Made by a program: the position numbers and the translations under genes. Positions 22,108-33,606 of a stretch of 64,000 bases of DNA are shown one piece after another. This DNA comes from Terebella lapidaria. Taxonomy: Eukaryota; Annelida; Polychaeta; Terebellida; Terebellidae. The notes under the pieces were generated by a model that was given only the letters and a program-made list of their open reading frames with translations, did not search any database and was not told the origin of the DNA. The stretch covers positions 42,870,802 through 42,934,801 of the forward strand of contig OX424561.1 of the NCBI GenBank assembly GCA_949152475.1. The letters run 5' to 3'. Each line of letters starts with the position of its first letter. The first letter of the stretch is position 1.

Positions 22108-22970
22108 TGTAAAGTTCGGTGCCCGCTACAGGGCGCCGCTCTCTACGGTAACAACTACAACCAGGTAACAGCACCTCCGGATCGGATCCAGAACATGCGG
22201 AGCGGGTTCCGCACATCCGGAACGGGTCCCGCATATCCGGAACGGGCTCCGGAACGAGTCCCGCACATCCGGAACGGGACTCCGCACATCCGGAACGGGC
22301 TCCGCATATCCGGAACGGGTCCGGCCGTCATACATCACAACATAACACATATCATCATCATCACCTTATCTACAACATGCACATTATACATTCGTTATGG
22401 TAATGTAGCCGTGTGTAGAGTCCGAGGAGCCATGGAGCGGCTCCACGGAGCACGTACACGTGGGCATGTTGCTGGCCGGTCTCGCCGAAGGCACTGTCAC
22501 AGAGATAGAACTCTGAGCCAGCCCGACGGTCTGCCAGAGCCTGTGTCACACGTCCCGGGAAGGGAGAGAACTGGCGATCCACAGGGCTTACGCCCCCGAG
22601 TCAGCAACTTGTCTCTCCCAGCCCGGGCCTCCCCATGGAAATCGTCCCCAGGGCTCTAAGAGCCCACTACTCCTGACCAGGGAACGCAAAGCTCATGGCG
22701 AGCCTTGCGTGCGTCCTGTTCACTCTCTCTCGGACAATCTCCTCGATCGAGTCGCTTCCAGTGTATATATAATACACCACAAGCTGTAGGACGCACGCGA
22801 GGTTTAATCGATCCATTGTTATAGTTTACTGGAGCGTAAATTACAATACGTCGCCGTGGCAACGCACGCTCGAACGGAGCATGTCAAAACAAGGCCAAGT
22901 ACGAAAAGGCCACATAAATGGCATTTATGTTTACAATCACCTGCCGCGTGCTTAGGGCAAAATCGCCACA
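22108..22970 (-). repeat. 5' LTR of the Ty3/Gypsy element (863 bp)
   Basis: Same length and apparently same sequence as 10082-10944. The outer edge is followed by TTAA, which matches the TTAA before 10082. Confidence 0.93.
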
Positions 22971-23520
22971 TTAAGTTTCAAATAACCATGTTTTCTCAAT
23001 GTTCAGTTTTAGTTTTTTTTTGCCAGTACTAATTTACGAATAACAAGACCGATTACTTGCATGGTTTTTGTGTATTCGGTGGATACTTGTGGTTTTGTGG
23101 TGTGAATTTCTGGTTTTTTTCATGTTTTCCAAACACCTCTCGATGTGTCGTTTTCTCGTTCACTCCAATTCTAAACTAATTCTTAGAATCCTTGGACACC
23201 CCCGAGATTAAGCCACTCAAAACTTGTGAATAGATAATGTGACAATTATGTAGTTTGTGGTCAGTTCTAATTACATATTGATATCAGATTGCTGCCTGAC
23301 AATATTACCCTGATATCGCACACTAACACTGTCAGTCACGCGATGACACGGGTAGACACACAACTGGTACACCTGTGTCGTACATATACTTGTACATGAC
23401 AATGTGAGATCACTAGTGATTACATCAAGTATGCTCCCAGTGTGCTGGTGATGAGAGACACTTCAGGATCATAGACCGGGTTACCATGGTTACAGTAGAG
23501 AGCTGATCTCAGCAGTGTAT
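22971..23520. other. No gene seen; resumed host intron or intergenic DNA
   Basis: AT-rich sequence after the Ty3/Gypsy insertion. I found no ABCC-like exon, RNA gene or repeat array in it. Confidence 0.45.
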
Positions 23521-23600
23521 TTTAGGTTACCGGACATATGGTAAGATAAGATAAGATAAGATAAGATAAAATTTTATTTAACGTCGGCATTCATTTGATA
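23521..23600. repeat. Family A-like terminus with (AAGAT)n microsatellite
   Basis: TTTAGGTTACCGGACATATG matches the 5' terminus of family A. It runs directly into about six AAGAT repeats (about 23542-23572). The rest of a family A element is not seen here. Confidence 0.55.
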
Positions 23601-23745
23601 ACAAATAACATTAGTACTGTGTACTATTACCCGACATGATGAAAATGTATTATTTACAAGGTGATATGAATGATGATGAGTGACGTACATTGGGAATTAC
23701 AACACGGATAATTTACATAATATACAGGTGGAACAATTACATTCT

Positions 23746-24320
23746 CTATACTCTGATTTTTCTAACTCGTTTACACTGTTTTTCGCTAATATTTTCGTGA
23801 TGGTGAATGCCATCGTTCTGTAACTTGGCATACTTCACCTGGGAGTCAAACGGCAATTTTCTACCAAATTTCAGACCGCTATCGCGAAAATTGAAAAAGT
23901 TGGCAATCGACCTCAATGTTAAATTTCAGCCCACAACGGGATCTCGAGAATCTGAGCATATTCAAGGAATTGGTCCTGTTTACATCCATCAGGATTCGAA
24001 ATATTCTTGTAACTTTGAACCAGAAGATACATTGGGGTGTATTCTACACAAACATATTGATTTTGAAACATTACTCCGCTACAAAACCGAACAAATGTAC
24101 AAAATTGTGTGCGGGCCCAGAAGATAAATAATATGGCTAAATTTAACATTGGGGTAGATTGCCAACTTTTTCAATTTTCGCGATAGCTGTCTGAAATTTG
24201 GTAGAAAATTGCCGTTTGACTCCCAGGTGAAGTATGCCAAGTTACAGAACGACAGCGTTAAGCATCATGAAAATATTAGCGAAAAACAGTGTAAATGAGT
24301 TAGAAAAATCTGAGTATAGG
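23746..24320. repeat. Foldback element with ~186-bp inverted arms
   Basis: The left arm (about 23746-23933) is the reverse complement of the right arm (about 24137-24320) with scattered mismatches. Shared blocks include TTTACACTGTTTTTCGCTAA and ACTTGGCATACTTCACCTGG. The loop is about 200 bp. No coding capacity is visible. Confidence 0.8.
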
Positions 24321-24585
24321 TATCCAATTGGCCATTGCAGATTTAAAGGAGTTAATGTCCAGACATTTGAGATCATTATCGAGCATATTCCATAGTTTCG
24401 CACCTTGATATTTGAAAGAGTTATGTCCATATTTAACATTATTATATGCCTACGAAAATGTTACAATGGATTACACAGAGTGCAATCGGTCCGATATGTT
24501 GCGGTATTGACCGCCTTATATTGACCTGCGTCGCGTATAGCAACCGACGGTCTTTCGAAGTTTACGTATTCATGCGCTGGTGAAA

Positions 24586-27500
24586 TAGTCAGGAGGAATA
24601 TTGAGCATATAGCACTCAGGGTGGAAATGTAGTACAGACTTTTTCTATCGACTGATATGGCTTCATAATGGTCTAAGACAACCTTTTTCAGAGGGTGTGT
24701 AAAATTTTCTCCTGGGCTAACTTTTTCATGGCCTTTTTCAAAATGGCCGCCACCGAAAATTTGGTGTTTTAGGAAAAAATCAAAATTATCCTCCTGTCAT
24801 GATGCTTTCGGTCTAATATGATACATATTAGTTATACGGAAATGTATTATTCCTATCAATACTAATAATTCCGATTCAGACCCCCCAAAATGAAAAAAAT
24901 CCAAGATGGCCGCCAAATTCTCGCCGTTTTTACACAAATACTCATAACTTCCTGCCAAATTGATATAGGAAGCCAATTTTGGTGTCTAACCCTGGGTTTT
25001 GGGGTATGAGGATTCCAAATAAATAACCAGTTTCGTGAATGGATGGCTCGAAGCTGCTCAGAATCCAAGATGGCTGCCAAATTATAGCTCGATTTCACAA
25101 ATAAGCACCAATGACCGTCACATATTCAAAATAAGAAGGCAATTTTGGTGGCCAGTCCTGGGGTTTGGGGTGTGAGGGTGCTACTTGAAGAAATACTTTT
25201 GTGTGTAGATGGTTATTGGCCAGTTTAAGGCTATCCAACTGTCCAAAAGCCAAGATAAGGACTAATTAATGAAACACATGCAAACAAACCTGTGTAATAG
25301 CACTCACTCGCACTTCAAAATAAACAATACCACTAACAGGCATAATTATTTTCCGAGCAATCAAACCCAAGTATATTATATTAGGCATATCAATACCAAG
25401 TATATTATATTAGGCATATAAAACCATATAATAGCTGCGGAATGTTTGATCAGATAGTAAAAAACTCCTTGAAATTTATGATCACTTCACCATCAAATAA
25501 AATTGGCAAAGTCTGTGACTACTTTGTTTCAACTGAGTTTCTGCAAGGAGATTTGCCTCACATTGGTACTTACATTCACTGCCTTTTCTGAGTATAAAAT
25601 CCTCCTAAGCTGGACATATAACTTGATGAGGAAGTTGTTGACGTTATTAACAAATCCATCAACACAGAAGACGTTGATTAGACGAGATACAGCAAGTTAC
25701 ATGACATTATAAATGATGTTCAGCTTCATTCCAAGAATTATACAAGGTCAAGCAAAAACGGTAACAGGACCTACAGGTTCAGGTTACCCCGTCCACCTTT
25801 TTGTCAGACCTCTATGTGCCATCCCAGCAGACACTGAACCAGATGAGTGAAAAAACGCTGCTGAAGAACAAGCCTGGAGCATTATAGCCTCCACGAAAAT
25901 GGTTGTACATAAGCCTAAACACTGATGGGTAAGTCAGTACAAATCAAAACCCTTTGAAAGCCTGGAATCCTAATTTTGACTTACAATATGTTATTGATGC
26001 ACACGCCTGCATTCAATATATTGTGTCATATTAGCAAGAAGCAAGAGTGAAGATGGTCAGCTCCTCAATGAAGAACCATGCAGAGCACAATATGCTGGGA
26101 TAAGACAGACGATCAGCTTCAGTGACTCGGCAAAACATACCTGACCAACGGGGAGATGAGTGTCACGGAGGCTATTTACAAGGCCACAGGCAAACCTCTC
26201 AAAAACTGTAGTCAGGATGTTGTTTGCATACTTTCAGATCCGACAAGCACCAGACGTCCACTCTTACTGCTGGGCCGCTGAGATCCAGGCATTGAAGACG
26301 TGTGGCTACACTGTAATCTGTACTAGACAGGTACATGTACATGTACCATGCATGCCCTCCTGTAAATATTCTCAAAGACCTGTCTGGTTGAAATTGTATC
26401 CCTCTTCAAGGTTGATAGTAAACCAGGTAGAGATTATGAACCATCTGAAGAAAATTCTGCCCATAACAACGACAACCCGGTCCAATGTTCCATATGCTTC
26501 ATTGAAGTTGGCTCGGAATAAAGGATAGATCTCAAGACGGAAATCTTCCAGAAATCTTCCTGTAAGGACAGTGAGAAACATTATCAGAATCTCATGGTTC
26601 TTCATCTTCACCACTTTGAAATGGATCTAAATGAGTGGGAGCATTTCCTACTATGGCAAAAGGACAAGCATCAGCAACATTATCAGAGAAAAGCAAGCGC
26701 TAGTTGGAAATAATATCAAAGAGGTTGAAGTAGCCATGAAGAGATCTAAGAAAATCATCTTGTAGAAGATGCCTTGGCACACATTGCCTCAGAAAGTGGC
26801 GGCTGGACGCTTGGAAACAAAAGCCAACCTAGATGACGCTTACCTCGAGGATATTAGTTTGGAAGACCTGCCAGATTGAGTGGCCTGCCTCTGAGCTCCA
26901 ACACCAAAATGCGCTCAGTTGTCAGTAGAACACAGCATCTTGGCAATCCCATAGAACCAGGCTCAAGTTCTCATGCAGTGCATGAACAATATGCAGGGGA
27001 GTCTTCATTCATACTCGCTAGTGGTGCATCGATAGATGAATTTAAACTGTCTGGGGACTTTCAATATAATGGTTAAGGAAAGTTTTATATCATCAAAGCT
27101 TCGATCTGTGGCTCCAACTGGCAAAGCAGCATTTACCATCAGTGGCGGAACCATGCTTCCATGCAAAGGGGTGTGGGACAAAAGCATATACCACTTGCTG
27201 AAGGGCTCATCACTGCCCCCAAAGGTTAGGTATTAAAACCTCGAGCTGATAATCATTGATGAAATCTCAGCAGAGGCATGCTGAATTTCATCAGAGGTCG
27301 TCTGGATCAACTCGAGAAAAACAAGAGTTCTTCATGATTCTGGCAGTCAGTGATTTCATCCACTGCCGCATGTAAGAGGACAAATACTGAGACCCAGCTG
27401 CCCTTGCAGAGCCTTGGCACGACTTCAAGGTTACTACTTTGACCGACATAATGAGACAAACAATGACAAATCGTTTTCGGAGATGTTGAATCATAGAGCT

Positions 27501-28341
27501 CTGAAAATTAGGAGATGTTAAAGATCACAGATCCAAGCAGATGTACTTTATGTGTTTCTTTTCCAAAAAGTTGCTGCTGCACACAGTGTAAAGATGACTG
27601 ATTCTTCGAACAGACAGAAATCGAAGATTCTGTCTGTGAATGTTATCGAGAATAGATTTGGCATGTTTCATATTAATTAATGGTTATCTTCGCCTTTGAA
27701 CACCTCTAATTTGGCCAGTCACTATCTACACACAAGAGTATTTCTTCAAGTAGCAACCTGATACCCCAAAGCCCAGGACTGGCCACCAGAATAGGCTTGT
27801 TATCTTGATATATATGACGGTCATTGGTGCTTATTTGCGAAATCGGGCTAAAATTTGGCAGCCATCTTGGATTCTGAGCAGCTTCGAGCCATCCATTCAC
27901 GAAACTGGTTATTTATTTGGAATCCTCATACCCCAAAACCCAGGGTTAGACACCAAAATTGGCTTCCTATCTCAATTTGGCAGGAAGTTATGAGCATTTG
28001 TGTAAAAATGGCGAGAATTTGGTGGCCATCTTGGATTTTTTTCCATTTTTTGGGCGTTTGAATCGGTATTATTAGTATTGTTATGAAGAATATATCTCCA
28101 TAGAACTAAATGTCACCTTAATAGACCAAAAGCATCATGCCAGGAGGATAATTTTGATTTTTTCCTAAAATACCAAATTTTCGATGTCGGCCATTTTGAA
28201 AAAGGCCACAAAAAAATTAGCCCAGGAGAAAATTTTACACACCCTCTGAAAAAGGTTGTCTTAGACCATTATGAAGCCATATCAATCGACAGAAAAAGTC
28301 TGTACTACGTTTCCACCCTGTGTGAAATTTCCTCCTGACTA
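24586..28341. mobile_element. Element with ~620-bp inverted repeats around a Helitron-like core
   Basis: The outer ends are TAGTCAGGAGGAA (24586) and TTCCTCCTGACTA (to 28341). The arms (about 24586-25215 and 27706-28341) pair over about 620 bp, sharing for example GATATGGCTTCATAATGGTC and GAGCAGCTTCGAGCCATCCA in opposite orientation. The 2.5-kb centre carries a decayed Rep/helicase gene. Helitrons normally lack long terminal inverted repeats, so either the repeats are a separate element pair or this is an unusual hybrid. Confidence 0.65.
25440..27300 (+). pseudogene. Decayed Helitron Rep/PIF1-like helicase gene
   Basis: Across several broken frames the order of Helitron protein blocks can be followed. 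These are a Rep-like segment (KIGKVCDYFVSTEFLQGDLP then HIGTYIH, about 25500-25590), a cysteine-region tail (RTYRFRLPRPPFCQTSMCHP, about 25770-25830) and LQYVIDAHACIQYIVSY (about 25982-26032). NGEMSVTEAIYKATGKPLKN follows at about 26149-26210. Then come helicase motifs VAPTGKAAF (about 27107-27133) and LELIIIDEIS (about 27241-27270, Walker B). The Walker A region near 27048-27090 is degraded (LSGDFQYNG then a stop). Several stops and frameshifts separate the blocks and the helicase C-terminal part is missing, so it is dead. Confidence 0.75.
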
Positions 28342-28486
28342 AAATGACTTTTTTTGGTTTTGTAGTTCATGAAAATGTCCATAAAATTATTTGCTTTCAG
28401 GGTCTAAAATGGCTAGAAAATGTCAGCATTTGTAATCACATCTTTCCCGAGGGGTATGCATATCATGATGAGGCATATAATTATAA

Positions 28487-28612
28487 GTTAATCGACAGGA
28501 TACAGTGTTTGAGGCCCTCGGTCGTGTCTGTGCCGCGGACGCACTCGCAAGCTCGTGCGTGCTACGGCCCAGACACGACCTCGGGCCTCAAACATTGTAT
28601 CCAGTCAATTAC
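28487..28612. repeat. Small foldback repeat (~126 bp, GC-rich core)
   Basis: The arms GTTTGAGGCCCTCGGTCGTG and CACGACCTCGGGCCTCAAAC pair almost fully. Pairing continues outward (GTTAATCGACAGGATACA / TGTATCCAGTCAATTAC) to give arms of about 55 bp around a loop near CGCAAGCTCG. It abuts the 3' side of the LINE remnant. Confidence 0.8.
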
Positions 28613-31600
28613 CTAAAAGTATTATACTTAGGCAACACCAAACAATTTTCATTTCTCATGTTATAATGATCAGATCTGTGAGTGAACAAGTCATGCATAT
28701 ATCCTGGACCAATATCATTTATACTCTTATAGACTTCAATCAATACAATCCGCAGCCTTTGTATATACACTAGGGGTTTGCCAGATAATTCTCGTAGTTT
28801 GCTATAGCTAGATTTAAAATCTTGAAGGATATATCTAAGTGCTTTTTCTTGTATTTTTTCAATACTCTTGGCAATTCTAACATCAGTGAAATGCCATACA
28901 ATGGGACAATAGTTCAGTAGTGACATAATAAATGAATTAAACAAAATCATCTTTGATTCAAAACTCCGTGTCCTCATCAGACGGCTCGTCACAAGTAATT
29001 TATAACCGGCTTTTCTACATATTTCAGAGACATGGAAATTAAAATTGATTTGATCATCGATATAGACACCAAGTAATTTGACATTGTTTATGGGTACAAT
29101 TTTGGTGTTATCAATGAAGATACATTCGTTGGCATAAGAGTTATGTCGATAAAAAAATATGACTTGAAATTTGTCCGGATTGGCCTTCATACCGTTAGTT
29201 TCAAACCATTTCATCATTATTTCCAGTACATTATTCATACTGCACTTAAAAGTTTCTATGTCAATGCCAGTACACATGATAGTGTTATCATCAGCATAGT
29301 TGTATACTGTACAAAATTGTTTTAGCAACAAAAGTAAGTCATTAGAAAAGACATTGTAAATGAAGGGACCAAACTGTGATCCCTGTGGAGCACCTTTGTA
29401 GATAGGCAGCCACTCACCAGTGATATCCATAATTGGGCGGTTTGCGTGCAACCAACCTGCCTATTAGATTGGCGTGTCCGTCTGTCCGTCCGTCCGTCCG
29501 TCCGTCTGTCCGGCCGTCCGTCCGTCAACAATTTCTTGTGAACGCGATAACTTACAAAGTTTTTAACGAAATACCGCCAAAATCATACCAGAGGTGCATC
29601 ATGAGCAGATCTCGGACAAGTTCGATGATGGGTGACCTTGACCTATTTTTCGGGTCGTGACAGGACTTCGAACTTGACAATACATGAAAACAGGACTTTG
29701 TACCTTGTGAACGCGATAACTTACAAAGTTTTTAACCAAATACCGCCAAAATCATACCAGAGGTGCATCATGAGCAGATCTCGGTCAAGTTCGATGATGG
29801 GTGACCTTGACCTATTTTTCAGGTCGTGGCAGGACTTCGAACTTGACAATACATGAAAACAGGACTTTGTACCTTGTGAACGCGATAACTTACAAAGTTT
29901 TTAACGAAATACCGCCAAAATCATACCAGAGGTGCATCATGAACAGATCTCGGACAAGTTAGATGATGGGTGACCTTGACCTATTTTTCAGGTCGTGGCA
30001 GGACTTCGAACTTGACAATACATGAAAACAGGACTTTGTACCTTGTGAACGCGATAACTTACAAAGTTTTTAACGAAATACCGCCAAAATCATACCAGAG
30101 GTGCATCATGAGCAGATCTCGGACAAGTTCGATGATGGGTGACCTTGACCTATTTTTCAGGTCGTGGCAGGACTTCGAACTTGACAATACATGAAAACAG
30201 TACTTTGTACCTTGTGAACACGATAACTTACAAAGTTTTTAACGAAATACCGCCAAAATCATACCGGAGGTGCATCATGAGCAGATCTCGGACAAGTTCG
30301 ATGATGGGTGACCTTGACCTATTTTTCAAGTCGTGGCAGGACTTCGAACTTGATAATACATGAGAACAATGCCAATTCCTTCCACTAACAGCCCTCCTCG
30401 ATGCAACCCGCCCAATTGTCGCGGGCGCGACTTATACTTGTTTTTACACATTGCTGACGATTACAAAAATAGTTCATAATTAGTTTGCATGCATTTTCAC
30501 CTATTCCATATGCATTCAATTTGGCAATAACAAGCCGATGTGGCAAACAATCGAAAGCTCGTGATAGGTCAGTCATAACAGCACCAGCAATTTCACTCTT
30601 GTCTAAGCTTTGTTTGACATTTTCAACAAAATTTAGTAAAACACTTTGACATCCATGATTTTTACGAAAACCTGACATATCTACTGAAAAAATAGGCTCA
30701 AGGAATCGAGATAATTGTTCAATAATGACTTTTTCAAATAGTTTTGACAATGATGACAGAACACTAACAGGTCTGTAATTACATTTATCCAAATTATCGT
30801 TTTTTTTTGTAAACAGGGGTAACCAAAGCCTTTTTGAGATTCTTGGGAAATTTGTTATTTTTTATACAAATAACTAACGTTAAGTTAAGTTAGTTTCTAA
30901 CGTTAAGTTTCTTCAATAACTCCAAAATATGTTCCTCAGAGACACAAGCAAATTCAAAAATTTTTCCTTCATATGTACAATTATTTTGATTAAATAATAC
31001 ACTTTCATGTTCAAGGAAGTCACTGACAATAATGTCAAAATTTGTTTCCTCTGTAATTTCACAATTACTAACATCATCACCAATTTCATTAGCCATATTA
31101 ACAAAGTAATTGTTCATCACATTGCACACTTCAAGTGTTTTACTCACAATGTTACCATCTTCAAGTAAGGTAATATTGTCATCCCCTTGTGACTTGTCTG
31201 ATACAATAGGTTTAACTGTTTTCCAAAATTCTGCATTTCCAGCAGTTGATGTTGATTTTTTGACATATGCATTGAGACTTTGTTTAAGAAGTTTTGTTAC
31301 ATAATTACGATATTTACAGTATGCTATCCAGTTTTCACTGGATTTACATCGTTGGTGTTTTCGCCTCAACATATTCTTGACATTCATTGCTTTTCTTAAG
31401 TTATTGTTCATATATGGTACATTACAGTGTTTGATCAGACATTTTTTGATGGGAGCATGCTCATTCGTAACATCAAGTAAAAGTTGTTCACTGAAATCAT
31501 ACATATCGTCAAAGTCATCAAAGATTTCTGCAACATGAAAGGGTATATTTTGCAAATCTTCATTATACTTATCAACATCGAAGTTTTTGTAACTGCGATA

Positions 31601-32090
31601 TGTTATTAACTTATTGTTCTGTGAAGGCACCTTCTGGTTTGTTGAAAAATACACTAGGTCATGGAAGTCACTGAATCCAGTGTCTACACATGTAACACGC
31701 TTTAGTCTATTGGGAACATTGGTAATGACAACATCAATCAAAGTACCTTTAACACTTTTATGACAGGTTGATTGTTTCACCATATATTGGCTACCATGGA
31801 TTGCTAACAAATTTATAAACTTGAATTGGCTCCTTATGCATGTCAATATTTAGATCTCCCATCAATATGTAGTTTACATGTTCACTCGATAGTTGATTTA
31901 CAAGCCTTTCATATTGCTTATAAAATACAGCAGTTTTCAATTTTGGTTGTTTGTAAATTGAACATACAATCCATTTTTCTGATCTGATAAATATTTCCAC
32001 ACATATACACTCTAAGCGTCCCGAAACTGTATTTACATCACATTCTAGGTCAATTCTCCTTCTTTGTACAATGTCACCTCTGACATACAA
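28609..32090 (-). mobile_element. Broken APE-type LINE (Jockey/CR1-like), minus strand
   Basis: Read from 32090 downward, an endonuclease part (YILMGDLNIDMHKE, then TLIDVVITNVPNR and SDFHDLVYFS) occupies about 32090-31700. A linker of about 250 residues runs to 30890. Reverse transcriptase follows, with NYRPVSVLSSLSKLFEKVI, MTDLSRAFDCLPH, IYKGAPQGSQFGPFIYNVF and NYADDNTIM (catalytic YADD), to about 28609. Frameshifts occur near 31800-31846 and near 30800-30890. The 5' endonuclease start is missing and the RT C-terminal end stops at CLVLPKYNTFR. The RT is interrupted by a 979-bp insert (29435-30413). The clade is judged from motif style only. Confidence 0.85.
29435..30413. mobile_element. 979-bp insert with short TIRs and 169-bp tandem core, in the LINE RT
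   Basis: The insert is bounded by AATT on both sides (29431-29434, 30414-30417). Its ends are imperfect inverted repeats: GGGCGGTTTGCGT on the left and, as reverse complement, GGGCGGGTTGCAT on the right. A (GTCC)n-like tract (29478-29525) is followed by five near-identical 169-bp units (about 29525-30360). Each unit contains GTGAACGCGATAACTTACAA and GGTGACCTTGACCTATTTTT. This plan (unique arm, microsatellite, tandem core) resembles pearl/CvA elements of bivalves; that comparison is from memory. The short in-frame peptides of each unit are not genes. Confidence 0.75.
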
Positions 32091-32340
32091 TAATGATAAT
32101 AATAATGGTCCGATAACCTATTGCCGTGGCGTTGCGTCCGTCGTCCGTCCGTCCGTCCGTCGTCGTCGTCGTCGTGGTCATCGTCGTGGTCGTGGTCATC
32201 GTCGTGGTCGTGGTCATCGTCGTCGTCGTGGTCATCGTCGTCGTCGTCGTTATCTTTATCTTTTATCTAAGTTTACGGTCCAATCTTTCTGAAAATTTGG
32301 GAAAAGATAACTTAAAATAATTTGAGAAGGAGGTATTTTT
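32091..32340. mobile_element. Truncated family A 5' end with long GTC/GTG microsatellite
   Basis: GGTCCGATAACCTATTGCCG and GTGGCGTTGCGTCCGTCG match the family A start. The tract at 32137-32250 is (GTC)n with GTGGTCATC variants. It lacks the satellite core and is followed at once by a second, longer A copy. Confidence 0.65.
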
Positions 32341-33606
32341 AGGTTACCGTACCTATGGTCCGATAACCTATTGGCATGGCGTTGCGTCCGTCGTCGTCGT
32401 CCACATTTTTATCTTTTTTGTTTACGGGCGAATTTTTCTGAAATTTTGCACAAAAATACTTAAAAATAATTCAAGAAGGAGGTATTTTTTAGTTTTTTGA
32501 TTTTCGCATTTTTTTCAAAATGGCGGCCGTTTTCAACTAAAAATGCATGATTTTGGACTTTGGCGGCCATTTTCTCAAAATCTGTTCAGTAACTTCTTTT
32601 CTTTCTGATACATAAGACTCTTCATATGTACTCCTATGATGTCTATAAATTTCGTTGCGCTTGAATCGCTCGAAGTGGGCCATTTTGGCCCAAACTCGGC
32701 CCAAATGGGACTTTCCCATGTTAAATTCTCCTATGCTTTATAATGCGACACATTATGCCTAATATCTCACTTAATATTGAGATTAGAGATTAGGAATCAA
32801 TTGTGTACATATAGGAAATGATATATGCTGAATATTCTCGTGACCTTGAATTTGACCTCTGACCTCAGTTTCTAGGTCAGAGCACAAAATGGCTTATATC
32901 TCGCTTATTATTGACTCTACAGCTTAGGAATCAATTGTGGACATATAGGAAATAATATATGCTGAATATTCTCGTGACCTTGAATTTGACCTCTGACCTC
33001 AGTTTCAAGGTCAGAGCACAAAATGGCTTATATCTCGCTTATTATCGACTCTACAGCTTAGGAATCAATTGTGGACATATAGGAAATGATATATGCTGAT
33101 TATTCTGATGACCTTGAATTTGACCTTCGACCTCATGTTCAAGGTCACAGGACAAACAGGCTAATATCTCACTTATTATCGATTTTACAGCTGAGGAATC
33201 AATTGTGGACATATAGGAAATGATATATGCTGAATATTCTCGTGACCTTGAATTTGACCTCTGACCTCATTTTCAAGGTCCAAGGACAAACTGGCTCATA
33301 TCTCTATTGACTGTATGGCTTGGGAATCAAATGTGGGCATGATATAGAAAATGATATACATTGAATACTTTGATGACCTTGAATTTGACCTTTGACCCTT
33401 CATTTTCAAGGCCACAGCACAAAATTGCTAATATCTCTCTGATTATTGAATTTACAGCTTAGCAATCAACTGTGGACATGATATATGCTTAATGTTATAT
33501 ATGCTGAATATTCTCTTGACCTCGAATTCAACCAGTGACCTGGCTAACATCTAAAATATTAAACATTGTCCGGTAACCTATCTTCGGCCCTTGGCCTAAT
33601 TTTTAT
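32335..33606 (+). mobile_element. Family A element, copy 2
   Basis: It starts TTTTTAGGTTACCGTACCTA and ends TGTCCGGTAACCTATCTTCG then GGCCCTTGGCC, the same plan as copy 1. About six satellite units occupy 32830-33540. They carry TGACCTTGAATTTGACC with mostly TGACCTCTGACCT, a one-base variant of DR1. It is followed directly by family B sequence. Confidence 0.7.

Larger units (their letters stand above)
10082..22970 (-). mobile_element. Ty3/Gypsy (Metaviridae) LTR retrotransposon, nearly whole and young
   Basis: Total length is about 12.9 kb on the minus strand, within the intron after the last visible ABCC exon. Two 863-bp LTRs flank the interior and look identical wherever I compared them, which points to a very recent insertion. 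The flanking host sequence repeats TTAA (4-bp target duplication). A tRNA-His-type primer site lies beside the 5' LTR and a purine tract beside the 3' LTR. Gag and pol regions are readable in the usual order. The middle of the coding part contains a direct repeat of about 1.9 kb, so I count roughly one structural rearrangement; otherwise it looks whole. No envelope gene is recognised. The element is rich in G+C and CpG, unlike the AT-rich host DNA around it. Confidence 0.92.
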
